From NCBI GenBank assembly GCA_016471375.1, contig WGLZ01000093.1, positions 1 through 36,207 of the forward strand: 36,207 nt of DNA. The letters run 5' to 3'. The translations under genes and the position numbers were made by a program. Shown here one piece after another: positions 24,149-32,988 of the stretch (the stretch's first letter is position 1; each line of letters starts with the position of its first letter). The DNA comes from Cyanobacteria bacterium RI_101. GTDB lineage: Bacteria > Cyanobacteriota > Cyanobacteriia > Cyanobacteriales > Microcystaceae. Under the pieces are notes generated by a model. It was not told the DNA's origin and did not search any database. It worked only from the letters and a program-made list of their open reading frames with translations.

Positions 24149-24386
24149 GGTTTTTCTCTGGGGGAGACGGGTTTAAGGAGCGGGAGCGCCGTCGGTTAAG
24201 GCGACTGGGGCCCGATTCTCCAGGCGCTCCGTTAGGACCAATGAGTCCAGCCCGCGGCCATAACCGTTTCATTGCTAAAGGCCCGGGCCAAATCCCCTAA
24301 TTGGGCGCTGGCCAAAGCTTCTAGGCTTTCGGGGCTGAGGGAGAGGAAGGAAGCGCGGCTAGATTCGCCAGGTTAAAAACCAGTTC
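24149..24386 (-). pseudogene. Decayed partial copy of the ABA4-like gene
   Basis: Three blocks match the intact gene region at 25317-25802 in order and orientation: 24149-24235 to 25317-25403 (87 bases, one difference), 24241-24346 to 25542-25647, and 24347-24386 to 25763-25802. Between the blocks about 138 and 115 bases are deleted. It cannot encode a working protein. The copy sits upstream of opcA exactly where the ABA4-like gene would be if opcA and it were ancestral neighbours. The remaining stretch 24053-24148 is opcA's leader; I see no specific site in it. Confidence 0.9.
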
Positions 24387-24400
24387 GATAATCGTTTAAT

Positions 24401-25048
24401 CTATTTTTCCGCAACCACTCTGACCTGAAACCAAGAGCGCTCAATTCTTCCGTAAATACGGCAGGCGATCTCAAAAACACTCCGGCCGCCCAGCCTAGCG
24501 ATAAGGCGATACCTCGGCGGCCACTTGTCAATATAGGCTTTTGATTCGAGCACAGAGAATCCGGCCTCAGTAAACAGGTTACCAAGACACATGGGGCTCC
24601 AGCTATACAAATGATGATTAATATCATTCGGCTTATAACGGTATGAAATTGATTCGCAGGGAACCACAAAAATTATTTTGCCGCCTTTTCTAAGTTTTTT
24701 ATAGAGTGACGTTAGCTCCTCAAGGGGGTGGAGAGCGTGTTCAAGGGCATGATTTGAGATAATGACGTCTACATAATCATCAGGGACTTCCGACACGCAA
24801 CTATACACCTCAATCCCTTTATTCTTTGCGACCTCCATCGCCGATGGATTAACTTCAACTCCTACTTTTCTTCGACACTGGAGTTGATTCAGTAGAAAGC
24901 CGCCACTACAGCCAAAATCCAAAACATCCGCATTACTTCCAATATATTCAATGAATTTTGGTTGATTTGCCCATCCCCCAAACTCTCCAATAGAGGATTG
25001 CCAATCAAAGTACTTTTCATCGTAGTGTGGGCTTGCAAGTTCTTTCAT
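24401..25048 (-). CDS. Class I SAM-dependent methyltransferase, probably acquired
   Basis: The 215-residue protein has a SAM-binding core: VLDFGCSGGFLLNQL (motif I, about 39-53), GVEVNPSAM with the acidic residue of motif II, and VDVIISNHALEHALHP followed by LRKGGKIIFVVP. It belongs to the type-11/23 family, often linked to sugar, lipid or quinone methylation; the target is unknown. The C-terminal part (NLFTEAGFSVLES) is typical. The gene is clearly more AT-rich than its neighbours, contains no GGCGCC, and lies exactly between a decayed ABA4-like copy and a decayed opcA copy, so it was probably gained by transfer. Confidence 0.85.
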   Translation of the reverse strand: MKELASPHYDEKYFDWQSSIGEFGGWANQPKFIEYIGSNADVLDFGCSGGFLLNQLQCRRKVGVEVNPSAMEVAKNKGIEVYSCVSEVPDDYVDVIISNHALEHALHPLEELTSLYKKLRKGGKIIFVVPCESISYRYKPNDINHHLYSWSPMCLGNLFTEAGFSVLESKAYIDKWPPRYRLIARLGGRSVFEIACRIYGRIERSWFQVRVVAEK

Positions 25049-25153
25049 TACGGTTTCCTCTAAAGAGAAGCTAGTCGGAGTCGGTTTGCGAATCTAAGGG
25101 ATTCGCTTTAGTAGAAGAAAATAGCAAAATCAATCCTAGCACAGAAGGTCTGC

Positions 25154-25317
25154 TTTCTGGCGCTGGGTAAATTCAGCGTTGCTTTGACCGGCGGCCGACA
25201 ATGCCGTCGATGGGGCCGGTGTAATAGCCCAGCGCCGCCAACAGGGATTGGAGGCTATCGGGTTCGTAAACTAAAAAGCTAAAGGTGGCGGCTCGGATCG
25301 CCGCTAGGCCATCTTCG
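25154..25317 (-). pseudogene. Decayed partial copy of opcA
   Basis: The segment matches intact opcA in two blocks of the same order and strand: 25154-25191 to 23726-23763, and 25193-25317 to 23818-23942 (125 bases with a few changes). About 54 bases are lost between them, and the copy ends abruptly at the point where the ABA4-like homology begins. The region 25049-25153 before it is AT-rich and belongs with the methyltransferase gene; it probably holds that gene's promoter. Confidence 0.9.
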
Positions 25318-25340
25318 GTTTTTCTCTGGGGGAGACGGGT

Positions 25341-25811
25341 TTAAGGAGCGGGAGCGCCGTCGGTTAAGGCGACTGGGGCCCGATTCCCCAGGCGCTCCGT
25401 TAGAGCCGCGGTAATCAGATGGGAGAGGAGGCCGAGGGGCCCGGCAAAGAGACAGAGCGCCAGGGAATGAAAAACCCAAATTCCCTTTTCCTGTCCCTGC
25501 CAGTAGATCCAGCGCCCGACAAAGAGATCCATCACTAGGTAATGAGTCCAGCCCGCGGCCATAACCGTTTCATTGCTAAAGGCCCGGGCCAAATCCCCTA
25601 ATTGGGCGCTGGCCAAAGCTTCTAGGCTTTCGGGGCTGAGGGAAAGGGTGGAGAGGATAAAGAAATAGAGATAAACGCAGGCCAACAGCGCCAGAGGAAT
25701 GGAGGAACGCAGGAGCCAGCGGGCGCCCCGCCAGTTGGGCAGAAAAATCATGGCGCCCCAAAAAGGAAGCACGGCTAGATTCGCCAGGTTAAAAATCAAT
25801 TCAGTCGTCAT
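25341..25811 (-). CDS. ABA4-like (DUF4281) membrane protein
   Basis: I chose the ATG at 25811 (MTTELIFNLANLAVLPFW); a longer open frame upstream runs into the cobW end and looks non-coding. The 156-residue protein has four hydrophobic segments and the family motifs THYLVMDLFVGRWIYW and FAGPLGLLSHLIT. Plant ABA4 is needed for neoxanthin synthesis; cyanobacterial homologues have unknown function, possibly in carotenoid metabolism or photoprotection. A decayed second copy is at 24149-24386. The gene follows cobW (112 bases from cobW stop to this start) on the same strand. Confidence 0.85.
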   Translation of the reverse strand: MTTELIFNLANLAVLPFWGAMIFLPNWRGARWLLRSSIPLALLACVYLYFFILSTLSLSPESLEALASAQLGDLARAFSNETVMAAGWTHYLVMDLFVGRWIYWQGQEKGIWVFHSLALCLFAGPLGLLSHLITAALTERLGNRAPVALTDGAPAP

Positions 25812-25923
25812 GTCGGGTTCAACTCTCTCCCGGTTAAAACCGGAGGATTTTAAAGAGAACATCGTCGCGCCGGGAAAACCCCGGCGCCAAAACGGAATCG
25901 CGACCGAGGGCAAGGTCGCGGGT

Positions 25924-26949
25924 TCAAGAAGCCCCCTGGCCCAAGCGCCGCTCAACGGCTTGGACGTCTAGATTTCTGCCAATGAAGACGAGGCGGGTTC
26001 CCCGGATTTCCTCCCGGCGCCAGGGACGGTCGTAAAAGGTTTCCCAACGGGCCCCGACGCCCTGGAGCGTCAGCCGTAGAGGTTTATGGGGCAGGTTGAC
26101 AAAACCCTTAACCCGGTATAGATCCTGCTCTTGTTGAATGTCCTTGAGCGCCGTCAGCAGTTCCTCTAGATTTAACGTTTCCGGCGCCGCGAAAGACCAG
26201 GATTGAATCTCGTCGTCGTGGTCGTGGTCTTCCTCGTCGTGATGGCTGGGTCGAGAGTCTAGATGCTCTTCCACTTCTAGCCCCAAACCTAGCAGTAGAT
26301 CTAAGGAAACCTGACCCCCTTGGGTCGGCAGAATCTTGACCCCAGGTCGGAGATGGGGCGCCAGTTGGTCTTTCAGGACGCCGAGTTGCTCCGGGGTCAC
26401 TAAATCCGCCTTAGTTAACAGGACTAAATCGGCGCAGGCCAACTGATCGATAAACAACTCTTCCAAGGGCGTTTCGTGGTCTAGGGCCTCGTCCGCCCGG
26501 CGCTGGGACAACAGCGCCGCCAAATCCGTCGCCAGTCGTCCTTGACTCAGGGCCCAGGCGTCCGCCACCGCCGCCACCCCCGACACCGTGGCTCGGGAAC
26601 GGATCTCCGGCCAGCGAAACGCCTGCGCCAGGGGTTTTGGCAAAGCCAAGCCGGAGGTTTCGATAATAATGCCCTCCGGCGGCGCTTCTAAATCCAAAAG
26701 CTCCCGCATGGCCGGAAAAAATTCCTCCTGCACCGCGCAACAGAGGCAACCGTTAGTCAACTCTAAAATGGGCGGCGCTTCCCCCTCGCAACAGCCCCGG
26801 AGCAGTTCCCCGTCAATGCCCACCTCCCCAAACTCGTTCACCAGCGCCGCCAGCCGCCGACCGGGATTATTTTGCAATAGGTAGCGAAGGAGAGTGGTTT
26901 TACCGGCGCCGAGGAAGCCGGTAATCACGGTGACGGGAACTTTGCTCAT
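25924..26949 (-). CDS. cobW: CobW-type GTP-binding metallochaperone
   Basis: The chosen ATG at 26949 (MSKVPVTVITGFLGAGKTT) gives 341 residues; the frame extends upstream without support. The P-loop GAGKTT is at 14-19, the metal-binding motif GCLCC at 67-71, and the guanine motif TKAD near 200. A loop of alternating His and Asp/Glu (SHHDEEDHDHDDE, about 235-247) probably binds metal, and the C-terminal domain (YRVKGFVNLP) is typical of COG0523. CobW subfamily members serve cobalt delivery in cobalamin synthesis, but relatives handle zinc; no cob genes or Zur site are seen, so the metal is uncertain. Confidence 0.88.
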   Translation of the reverse strand: MSKVPVTVITGFLGAGKTTLLRYLLQNNPGRRLAALVNEFGEVGIDGELLRGCCEGEAPPILELTNGCLCCAVQEEFFPAMRELLDLEAPPEGIIIETSGLALPKPLAQAFRWPEIRSRATVSGVAAVADAWALSQGRLATDLAALLSQRRADEALDHETPLEELFIDQLACADLVLLTKADLVTPEQLGVLKDQLAPHLRPGVKILPTQGGQVSLDLLLGLGLEVEEHLDSRPSHHDEEDHDHDDEIQSWSFAAPETLNLEELLTALKDIQQEQDLYRVKGFVNLPHKPLRLTLQGVGARWETFYDRPWRREEIRGTRLVFIGRNLDVQAVERRLGQGAS

Positions 26950-26965
26950 GGGAGATATTGAGAGG

Positions 26966-27364
26966 TTAACGACGGGAATAGTCGTCTTGAAAACGGACAA
27001 TATCATCTTCCCCTAGATATTCGCCGTTTTGCACTTCGATGATCACGAGTTTGATCACCCCGGGATTTTCTAAGCGGTGAGCGGTGCATTGAGGCACATA
27101 GGTGGATTGGTTCGCCTCCAGCAATTCGACGGTTTCGCCGCAGGTGACCTTGGCGGTGCCGGAGAGCACAATCCAATGCTCGCTCCGATGGTGGTGCATT
27201 TGCAGGCTAAGACGATGGCCGGGATTGACTTCAATGCGTTTAATTTTATAGCCGTTGCCTTCTTCCAAGGTGGTAAAGGATCCCCATGGACGAGTTTCGG
27301 TCTCGCCGCCGGAAGTGATGGGATAGACGGGGGAGGGAGGCGGAGAAAGGGTCAAAGCAGTCAT
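26966..27364 (-). CDS. Mannose-6-phosphate isomerase type II-like cupin
   Basis: The 132-residue protein is a single cupin domain: ETRPWGSFTTLEEGNGYKIK, then HRLSLQMHHHRSEHWIVLSG with the metal-binding histidines and glutamate, and YVPQCTAHRLENPG with the last histidine. The sequence matches the C-terminal isomerase domain of bifunctional ManC/GMP proteins, here standing alone, which is common in cyanobacteria. It may interconvert mannose-6-P and fructose-6-P, feeding GDP-mannose for polysaccharides. It lies 16 bases before cobW on the same strand, probably co-transcribed. Confidence 0.88.
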   Translation of the reverse strand: MTALTLSPPPSPVYPITSGGETETRPWGSFTTLEEGNGYKIKRIEVNPGHRLSLQMHHHRSEHWIVLSGTAKVTCGETVELLEANQSTYVPQCTAHRLENPGVIKLVIIEVQNGEYLGEDDIVRFQDDYSRR

Positions 27365-27478
27365 GGCGTCGGTTGTTCCTCACAAAAACGGTTCGATCAG
27401 CTTAACCTAAAGATAACGGTAGCGCCGGGCCGCCTAGGGTAGAATCGGGTCAACTATCCAGACTACCGCCTGCTCGTC

Positions 27479-29635
27479 ATGACTAGCCCCAACTTTAAAG
27501 ATCCTCAGTATTATTTTAACCGCGAGCTAAGCTGGATTGCCTTTAACTACCGCGTCTTAGCGGAGGGGCTAGACGAGCGGACGCCCCTGCTAGAGCGTCT
27601 CAAGTTTTTGGCGATTTTTAGCTCTAATTTAGACGAGTTTTTTATGGTGCGGGTGGCGGTGCTCAAGCAACAACTGGAGGCTCAGGTCACCAAGCTAACC
27701 CCCGACGGGCGGGACCCCCAGACCCAACTGGACGAAATTAGCGAGCGCCTGCGGCCCTTGATTCAAGAACAAGACCGAACCTTTGAATATACCCTCAAGC
27801 CCCAATTGGCCCAGGAAGGGATTCATCTCATCAACTATGTGGATCTGAGCCAGGAGGAGCGGGCTTACCTCCATCAGTTTTTTAAAGATCATATTTTCCC
27901 GGTTTTAACCCCCCTCGCCGTCGATCCGAGCCATCCTTTCCCCTACATTTCCAACCTGAGCTTAAATTTAGCGGTGGTGGTGCGCAATCCCGACACGGAG
28001 GAAGAGCTTTTCGCCCGGGTTAAAGTGCCCCAAAGTTTGCCCCGCTTTGTCTCTCTGCCGGCGGAGGTCTGCCGTCCCCAGGGCGATTCCCATTGGGTCT
28101 GGACGGGGGTGCCCCTAGAACAGGTGGTGGCCCACAATTTAGAGGCGCTGTTTCCGGGGATGACCATACAGGAATGCCATCCCTTCCGGGTGACCCGCAA
28201 CGCCGATCTGGCGGTGGAAGAAGACGAAGCCGACGACTTGCTCCTCGCCATCGAAGAAGAACTGCGCAAGCGCCGGGTGGGCAAATCCGCCGTGCGTTTG
28301 GAACTCCACGCCTCCACTCCGGCGCCGATCCGGGAGCGCCTGCGGACGGATTTGGAACTTCAGGAGCAAGATATTTACGATATTGAGGGATTACTGGGCT
28401 TAAAAGACCTCTTTTTCTTTCTCTCCCTCCCCTGTCCCCACCTGAAAGACGCGCCCTGGACCGCGGTGGTGCCCAGTTTTCTGAAGCGGGTTAAGGAAAT
28501 CGTGGACGGGGACGAGGACGGTCGTATTCAACAGGAAGGAACGGATATTTTCAGCCTCATCCGGCAGGGGGATATTTTAGTTCACCACCCTTACCAATCC
28601 TTCAGCGCCTCGGTGCAACAGTTCATTACCCAGGCGGCCTACGACCCCGATGTGCTGACCATTAAAATGACCCTCTACCGCACCTCCGGCGATTCTCCCA
28701 TTGTTCGCGCCCTGATCGCGGCGGCGGAAAACGGCAAACAGGTGGCGGTGTTGGTGGAATTAAAAGCCCGGTTTGACGAGGAGAATAATATTACCTGGGC
28801 CCGCAAATTAGAGCAATCCGGGGTTCACGTCGTTTATGGTCTAGTCGGCCTCAAAACCCACACCAAAACCATCCTCGTGGTGCGACAGGAAGGCAATACT
28901 CTCCGGCGCTACGTCCACATCGGCACGGGGAACTACAATCCCAAAACCGCTAAGCTCTACACGGATTTGGGACTGCTCACCTGCCGCGAAGAATTAGGAG
29001 ACGATTTAACCCATCTCTTTAACTTTCTCACCGGCTATTCCCGTCAAACCCAGTACCAAAAACTACTGGTGGCGCCGGTGAATATGCGGGAACGGATGGT
29101 GGCCATGATTAACCGGGAGGCGGAGCACTGTCGCAACGGCGGTAGCGGCCGCATTGTCGCTAAGATGAACGCCCTAGTGGACGCGCCGGTAATTCGGGCG
29201 CTCTACGACGCCTCCCAGGCGGGGGTCAAAATCGACCTGATCGTGCGGGGGATTTGTTGTCTGCGCCCCGGCCTAGAGGGAGTGAGCGAGAATATCCGGG
29301 TCATGAGTCTGGTGGGGCGCTTTTTGGAGCATTCCCGCATTTTCTACTTCCACAACGGCGGTCAGGAGGAAATTTATATCGGCAGCGCCGACTGGATGAC
29401 CCGCAACCTTAGCCGTCGGGTGGAGGCCATTACCCCCATTGACGATCCCCAAATCCAACAGGAGCTTCAGGAAATTTTAGGGATTCTCTTGGCGGATAAT
29501 CGTCACGCCTGGGATCTGCGCCCCAACGGCAAATATATTCAACGGCGCCCGGAGCGCCCGGAGGAGGCCCAAAGCGCCCAGGATCGGTTTATGGAAATGG
29601 CGCTGGCCAATCACCAGGAAGCCGGCGAAGATTAA
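27479..29635 (+). CDS. ppk1: Polyphosphate kinase 1
   Basis: The 718-residue enzyme makes polyphosphate from ATP reversibly. The N-terminal domain starts YYFNRELSWIAFNYRVLAE, followed by FSSNLDEFFMVRVA. The two phospholipase-D-like catalytic domains contain YRTSGDSPIVRALI, VELKARFDEENNI and the phospho-accepting His480 in RYVHIGTGNYNPKTA. Later come HNGGQEEIYIGSADWMTRNL with a second conserved Arg/Asp set. Length and motifs are complete. It is monocistronic on the plus strand, divergent from the cupin gene. PHO-type control is known in other cyanobacteria, but I see no clear PHO box in the 114-base gap. Confidence 0.97.
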   Translation: MTSPNFKDPQYYFNRELSWIAFNYRVLAEGLDERTPLLERLKFLAIFSSNLDEFFMVRVAVLKQQLEAQVTKLTPDGRDPQTQLDEISERLRPLIQEQDRTFEYTLKPQLAQEGIHLINYVDLSQEERAYLHQFFKDHIFPVLTPLAVDPSHPFPYISNLSLNLAVVVRNPDTEEELFARVKVPQSLPRFVSLPAEVCRPQGDSHWVWTGVPLEQVVAHNLEALFPGMTIQECHPFRVTRNADLAVEEDEADDLLLAIEEELRKRRVGKSAVRLELHASTPAPIRERLRTDLELQEQDIYDIEGLLGLKDLFFFLSLPCPHLKDAPWTAVVPSFLKRVKEIVDGDEDGRIQQEGTDIFSLIRQGDILVHHPYQSFSASVQQFITQAAYDPDVLTIKMTLYRTSGDSPIVRALIAAAENGKQVAVLVELKARFDEENNITWARKLEQSGVHVVYGLVGLKTHTKTILVVRQEGNTLRRYVHIGTGNYNPKTAKLYTDLGLLTCREELGDDLTHLFNFLTGYSRQTQYQKLLVAPVNMRERMVAMINREAEHCRNGGSGRIVAKMNALVDAPVIRALYDASQAGVKIDLIVRGICCLRPGLEGVSENIRVMSLVGRFLEHSRIFYFHNGGQEEIYIGSADWMTRNLSRRVEAITPIDDPQIQQELQEILGILLADNRHAWDLRPNGKYIQRRPERPEEAQSAQDRFMEMALANHQEAGED

Positions 29636-29659
29636 TCTGCTCTTCGTCTTCAAGGCCGA

Positions 29660-30859
29660 TTAGACCCTTTCGAGATTTTGCTCATACCGGCGCAGGCTGG
29701 CGGTCTCTGGATCGTATTGAAATTGGTCGATGATTCCCGCCTGAATTTTTTCAATCGCCGCCTCAATGGCCTCCAAGGGAACCAAAAACCATTCCCTCGG
29801 GCTGACAGGGATGCCGAAGCGGTCTTGCAATTGCACGTTCAGTCGAGCGGGGTCAAAAAATTTGTGCAGTAAGGCCTCAAGTTTGTGACCGTCGAGGTTG
29901 GCGAGTTTAAAGGTGGCGATAATTTCCACATCGGCCAGTAAGTAAGTGGGGTCTTTCTTGGCGTTAGCAATGCGTTTTTTTACGTCGCCGCCCGTCGCGC
30001 CAATTTTATGAATGACCGACCGATGCTCGGCGATGAAGGGATCGTCGGATTGGCTTCTGAGCACGTAGATATAACCCGTTGGCCAATCCTCTGGCTCTTC
30101 GACCTGAGCAAAGAGAGGGCCGAGGTCTGGGGTGGTAATCCGGCGACTGGTTTTATCCTTATTTAGCGCCCGTTGGAGAGAACGTAGCAGTAAATCGCTC
30201 TCAGCGCCGTTGTCATAGATGACCCGCAGACGACAGTTAGGGGCGCCATAATCGCTGATAAACATTTCCCCTCGACTGGCCACCAGCGCCGTTTGGCCGT
30301 CGAGAATAAAGAGGTCGCCTTCCTGGATGGTCGCGTTATCCTGATACTTCACAGTCTGTCGTTCGCCGCTGGCTAATTGGCGCCGGGTCGTTTCAAAGAT
30401 TGGTTTAAACTGAGCAAAATCCAGACAGGGAACCCGTTGGGCGATCTCCTCCGCCGCTTTGATTTCTTGACGGGAGCGCACATGGGTCAGGTGAGTAATA
30501 TCGTTCTGGGGATCAGCTTCGGTTTTCAGCGCCGCGAATAACTCGTCATCTGAGATATTTTCGGTGTTTGCCTCGATGTCATGATCCATGGCTAACAGTC
30601 CGCGGGAGTCCAGCGGCTCTAGAATAGCCCGGCATTCCTCCGATTCCCGCAAGCTCTCCAACCGCGTCGCGTAGAGGCGCTCGAAGATATCCCGGTCTGC
30701 CCCCTGCTGAGGCAAGCGGCCCCGCTCCTCCACAAAACGCTCGATCTCTTCAAAACCGGCAATAATCCGTTCTTCCCGCGCCGACCTATCGCCGCTTTTT
30801 TGGGGTCGCGCAAAGTCGTCCAGTTCGGCCCGTAACTCGTTGAGGTCTATTTCACTCAT
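29660..30859 (-). CDS. GIY-YIG (T5orf172-type) nuclease
   Basis: The 399-residue protein starts at the ATG at 30859 (MSEIDLNEL), overlapping the helicase stop by 8 bases (ATGAGTGA), so it is translationally coupled to it. The N-terminal 250 residues are of unknown fold, partly helical and charged. The C-terminal domain is a GIY-YIG nuclease of the T5orf172/MUG113 kind: GYIYVLRSQSDD, HKIGATGGDVKKRIANAKKD (KIG with the catalytic Arg), KLEALLHKFF with the metal-binding Glu, and PREWFLVPLEAI. All key residues look intact. Together with the helicase it could cleave DNA as a two-subunit restriction-like enzyme; this role is inferred. Confidence 0.88.
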   Translation of the reverse strand: MSEIDLNELRAELDDFARPQKSGDRSAREERIIAGFEEIERFVEERGRLPQQGADRDIFERLYATRLESLRESEECRAILEPLDSRGLLAMDHDIEANTENISDDELFAALKTEADPQNDITHLTHVRSRQEIKAAEEIAQRVPCLDFAQFKPIFETTRRQLASGERQTVKYQDNATIQEGDLFILDGQTALVASRGEMFISDYGAPNCRLRVIYDNGAESDLLLRSLQRALNKDKTSRRITTPDLGPLFAQVEEPEDWPTGYIYVLRSQSDDPFIAEHRSVIHKIGATGGDVKKRIANAKKDPTYLLADVEIIATFKLANLDGHKLEALLHKFFDPARLNVQLQDRFGIPVSPREWFLVPLEAIEAAIEKIQAGIIDQFQYDPETASLRRYEQNLERV

Positions 30860-32987
30860 AACAGCCTTGATCTTTAAAACGAACAAAGGCGGCGGCGCCT
30901 TCAGCCATCTGCCGTTCCCAGGCGTCGGGGGAGTTAGCCGAGGGCAGTCGTCCTTTTCTCTGTTTGAACTTAAACGCTCGCACGGCCAGTTCTTTGGCTT
31001 CCGCTGGAGTCAACCTCCCGCGTTTAGCGCCGATAACCGCGGCCACCTGCTGGAGGCGCTCTTCGCTCATGGACTTGGCCAGAATAGCGTAGGCTTCCCC
31101 AAAGGGATTAATACGATCGATCAGATCAATATCCAGCTCGGTGACGGAAAGGACAAATTTTCGCACCCCGTCAATCAGCGCCGTATTTTTGGGGGGTTCT
31201 CGGTCGTTAGGGGAAGAGGGCCCGGCGCTCTCCCCTGCCCCTGGTTCCTCTTCTAGGTCAGGAAAGGGGCTAGCCCTATAGGTTTCCCCGGCTTCATTGA
31301 CGGTTTTCTTGGCCTGTTGCACTAGGTTCAGCGCCGCGATGGCGTGTTGGCGCACGGCTTCTTGGTCTTCGGCGTCGAAGGCGGGGAACTTTTCCTTAAC
31401 GATTTTGCCCATAGCCACCTGGGTTAATTCCTCCGGCGCCAAGTTGTCATCAAAGAGACCCCGCTCTAGGATTGCTTTCTTCTGGACAAAGCTGGTGACT
31501 AATTCAATCAGATCCTCCCGACAGACCCGCTCCGCCTCTTGGCTCTTGGGTTCCGCTAGACCTTTGATTTCGATCTGGATTTGGCCGGTGTTGGGATTAA
31601 ACCCCACATTACAGCCCTGGGAATCGTAGCCATCCGGGCCGTAGTCAAACCCTGCCGTTGGCTCATTTTCCCGCCGCTTGGGCTTGAACTCGAAGCGGGG
31701 CGCCAGGACTTGCTCCATTAAGAGGCTGGCGGCGATGGCTTTGAGGGTGTCGTTCACCGCTTCCGTCACGGTTTCTGGGCTGGCGTCCGGTTCCGCGATT
31801 AGGTTGGTAAAGCGGGCCCGGCGCTTACCGGGGGCGTCTCGGGTGGCGCGACCAATGATCTGGATAATTTCCGTCAGGCTGGATTTATAACCCACCGTCA
31901 GGGCGTGCTCGCACCAGATCCAATCAAAGCCCTCTTTGGCCATACCCAGGGCGATGATGATGTCAACGTGGTCGCGGTTATGCTTCTGGGCGGAGTCCTT
32001 CAGCGCCGCCACAACCCGGTCGCGCTTAGCGGGGTCGTCATCCACCAGATCGGCGATTTTGAGGAGCCGACCGTCGGGGGTTCGGACAAGTTGAAAGCCC
32101 GTCTGGGGATCGATGCCCTGCCAATCGCCCAGTTCTTCGAGAATGTGTTCCACCTCGCGGATTTTATCTTTCGTGCTCTCCCTGGAGTTGACGTTGGGAA
32201 TATGGAGAATGGTCTTCTCCCGAGGGTTCAGCACCTCCATAATGGTGTCGCTGTATTGACCGGAGTAGAAGTAGTAGCCGATGTCGAGTTGTTTCAGGTA
32301 TTGGTAGCCGTTGAGTTGTTCGTAATAGGTGTAGGTGACGGTTTCAAACTTGGCCTCGTCTTCCGGGTGTAGCACCGCCTCGGCGTCGCCCCGGAAGTAG
32401 GAGCCGGTCATGGCGACGATGTGGGTTTGGTCTCGGGCCATCAGTTGGCGAACCTGATCGCCGAGTTTGTTGTCGGGGTTGGCGGAAACGTGGTGAAATT
32501 CGTCCACGGCAATCAAGCGCCGATCAAAGGCTTCGACGCCAAATTTTTCCACGGCAAACCGAAAAGTGGCGTGGGTGCAAACCAGCGCCGGCGCTGGGCT
32601 GTCTAGGAATTTTTTAACGGCGTCCACTTTGCCGCCATTGTCCCCGCCGGGGGCGTCGCAGAGGTTCCAGCGGGGTTCGACGACCCAATCCGCCCAAAAG
32701 CCAAACTGAGTTAGGGGTTCGTTGTGAAAACTAGCGCCGATGGATTTTTCGGGCACCACGATGATGGCTTGCTGGAGTCCCTGATTTTCCAGTTTGTCTA
32801 GGGCGATAAACATCAGGGCCCGACTTTTGCCGGAGGCGGGGGGCGATTTGATCAATAAATACTGCTCGCCCCGTTTTTGGTAGGCCCGTTCCTGCATGGG
32901 GCGCATCCCGAGGGCGTTGGCTTGGGTGGAACTGCCGTCCTGGGCGTAGGTGACGGATACGGCGGGAATGGCGTGGGGATTACTCAT
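30852..32987 (-). CDS. SF2 DEXH-box helicase
   Basis: The 711-residue protein has all main SF2 motifs: Q-like GMRPMQERAY, Walker A SPPASGKSR (Lys54), Ib-like VCTHATFRF, II VDEFHH, III AMTGSYFRGD, and V/VI EGFDWIWCEHALTVGYKSSL with QIIGRATRD. The C-terminal 250 residues are helical with no nuclease motif that I can see. The arrangement resembles the ATPase of type III/type I restriction enzymes without its fused nuclease. It starts one base after the Uma2 gene and overlaps the GIY-YIG gene, which would supply the missing cutting activity. Its GGCGCC content is like the host genome. Confidence 0.9.
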   Translation of the reverse strand: MSNPHAIPAVSVTYAQDGSSTQANALGMRPMQERAYQKRGEQYLLIKSPPASGKSRALMFIALDKLENQGLQQAIIVVPEKSIGASFHNEPLTQFGFWADWVVEPRWNLCDAPGGDNGGKVDAVKKFLDSPAPALVCTHATFRFAVEKFGVEAFDRRLIAVDEFHHVSANPDNKLGDQVRQLMARDQTHIVAMTGSYFRGDAEAVLHPEDEAKFETVTYTYYEQLNGYQYLKQLDIGYYFYSGQYSDTIMEVLNPREKTILHIPNVNSRESTKDKIREVEHILEELGDWQGIDPQTGFQLVRTPDGRLLKIADLVDDDPAKRDRVVAALKDSAQKHNRDHVDIIIALGMAKEGFDWIWCEHALTVGYKSSLTEIIQIIGRATRDAPGKRRARFTNLIAEPDASPETVTEAVNDTLKAIAASLLMEQVLAPRFEFKPKRRENEPTAGFDYGPDGYDSQGCNVGFNPNTGQIQIEIKGLAEPKSQEAERVCREDLIELVTSFVQKKAILERGLFDDNLAPEELTQVAMGKIVKEKFPAFDAEDQEAVRQHAIAALNLVQQAKKTVNEAGETYRASPFPDLEEEPGAGESAGPSSPNDREPPKNTALIDGVRKFVLSVTELDIDLIDRINPFGEAYAILAKSMSEERLQQVAAVIGAKRGRLTPAEAKELAVRAFKFKQRKGRLPSANSPDAWERQMAEGAAAFVRFKDQGCYE

Positions 32988-32988
32988 C

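Noticed and set aside
30852-32987. Helicase as a complete type III Res subunit.
   Set aside because: No PD-(D/E)XK motif is visible in the C-terminal region, and no intact Mod gene lies beside it.
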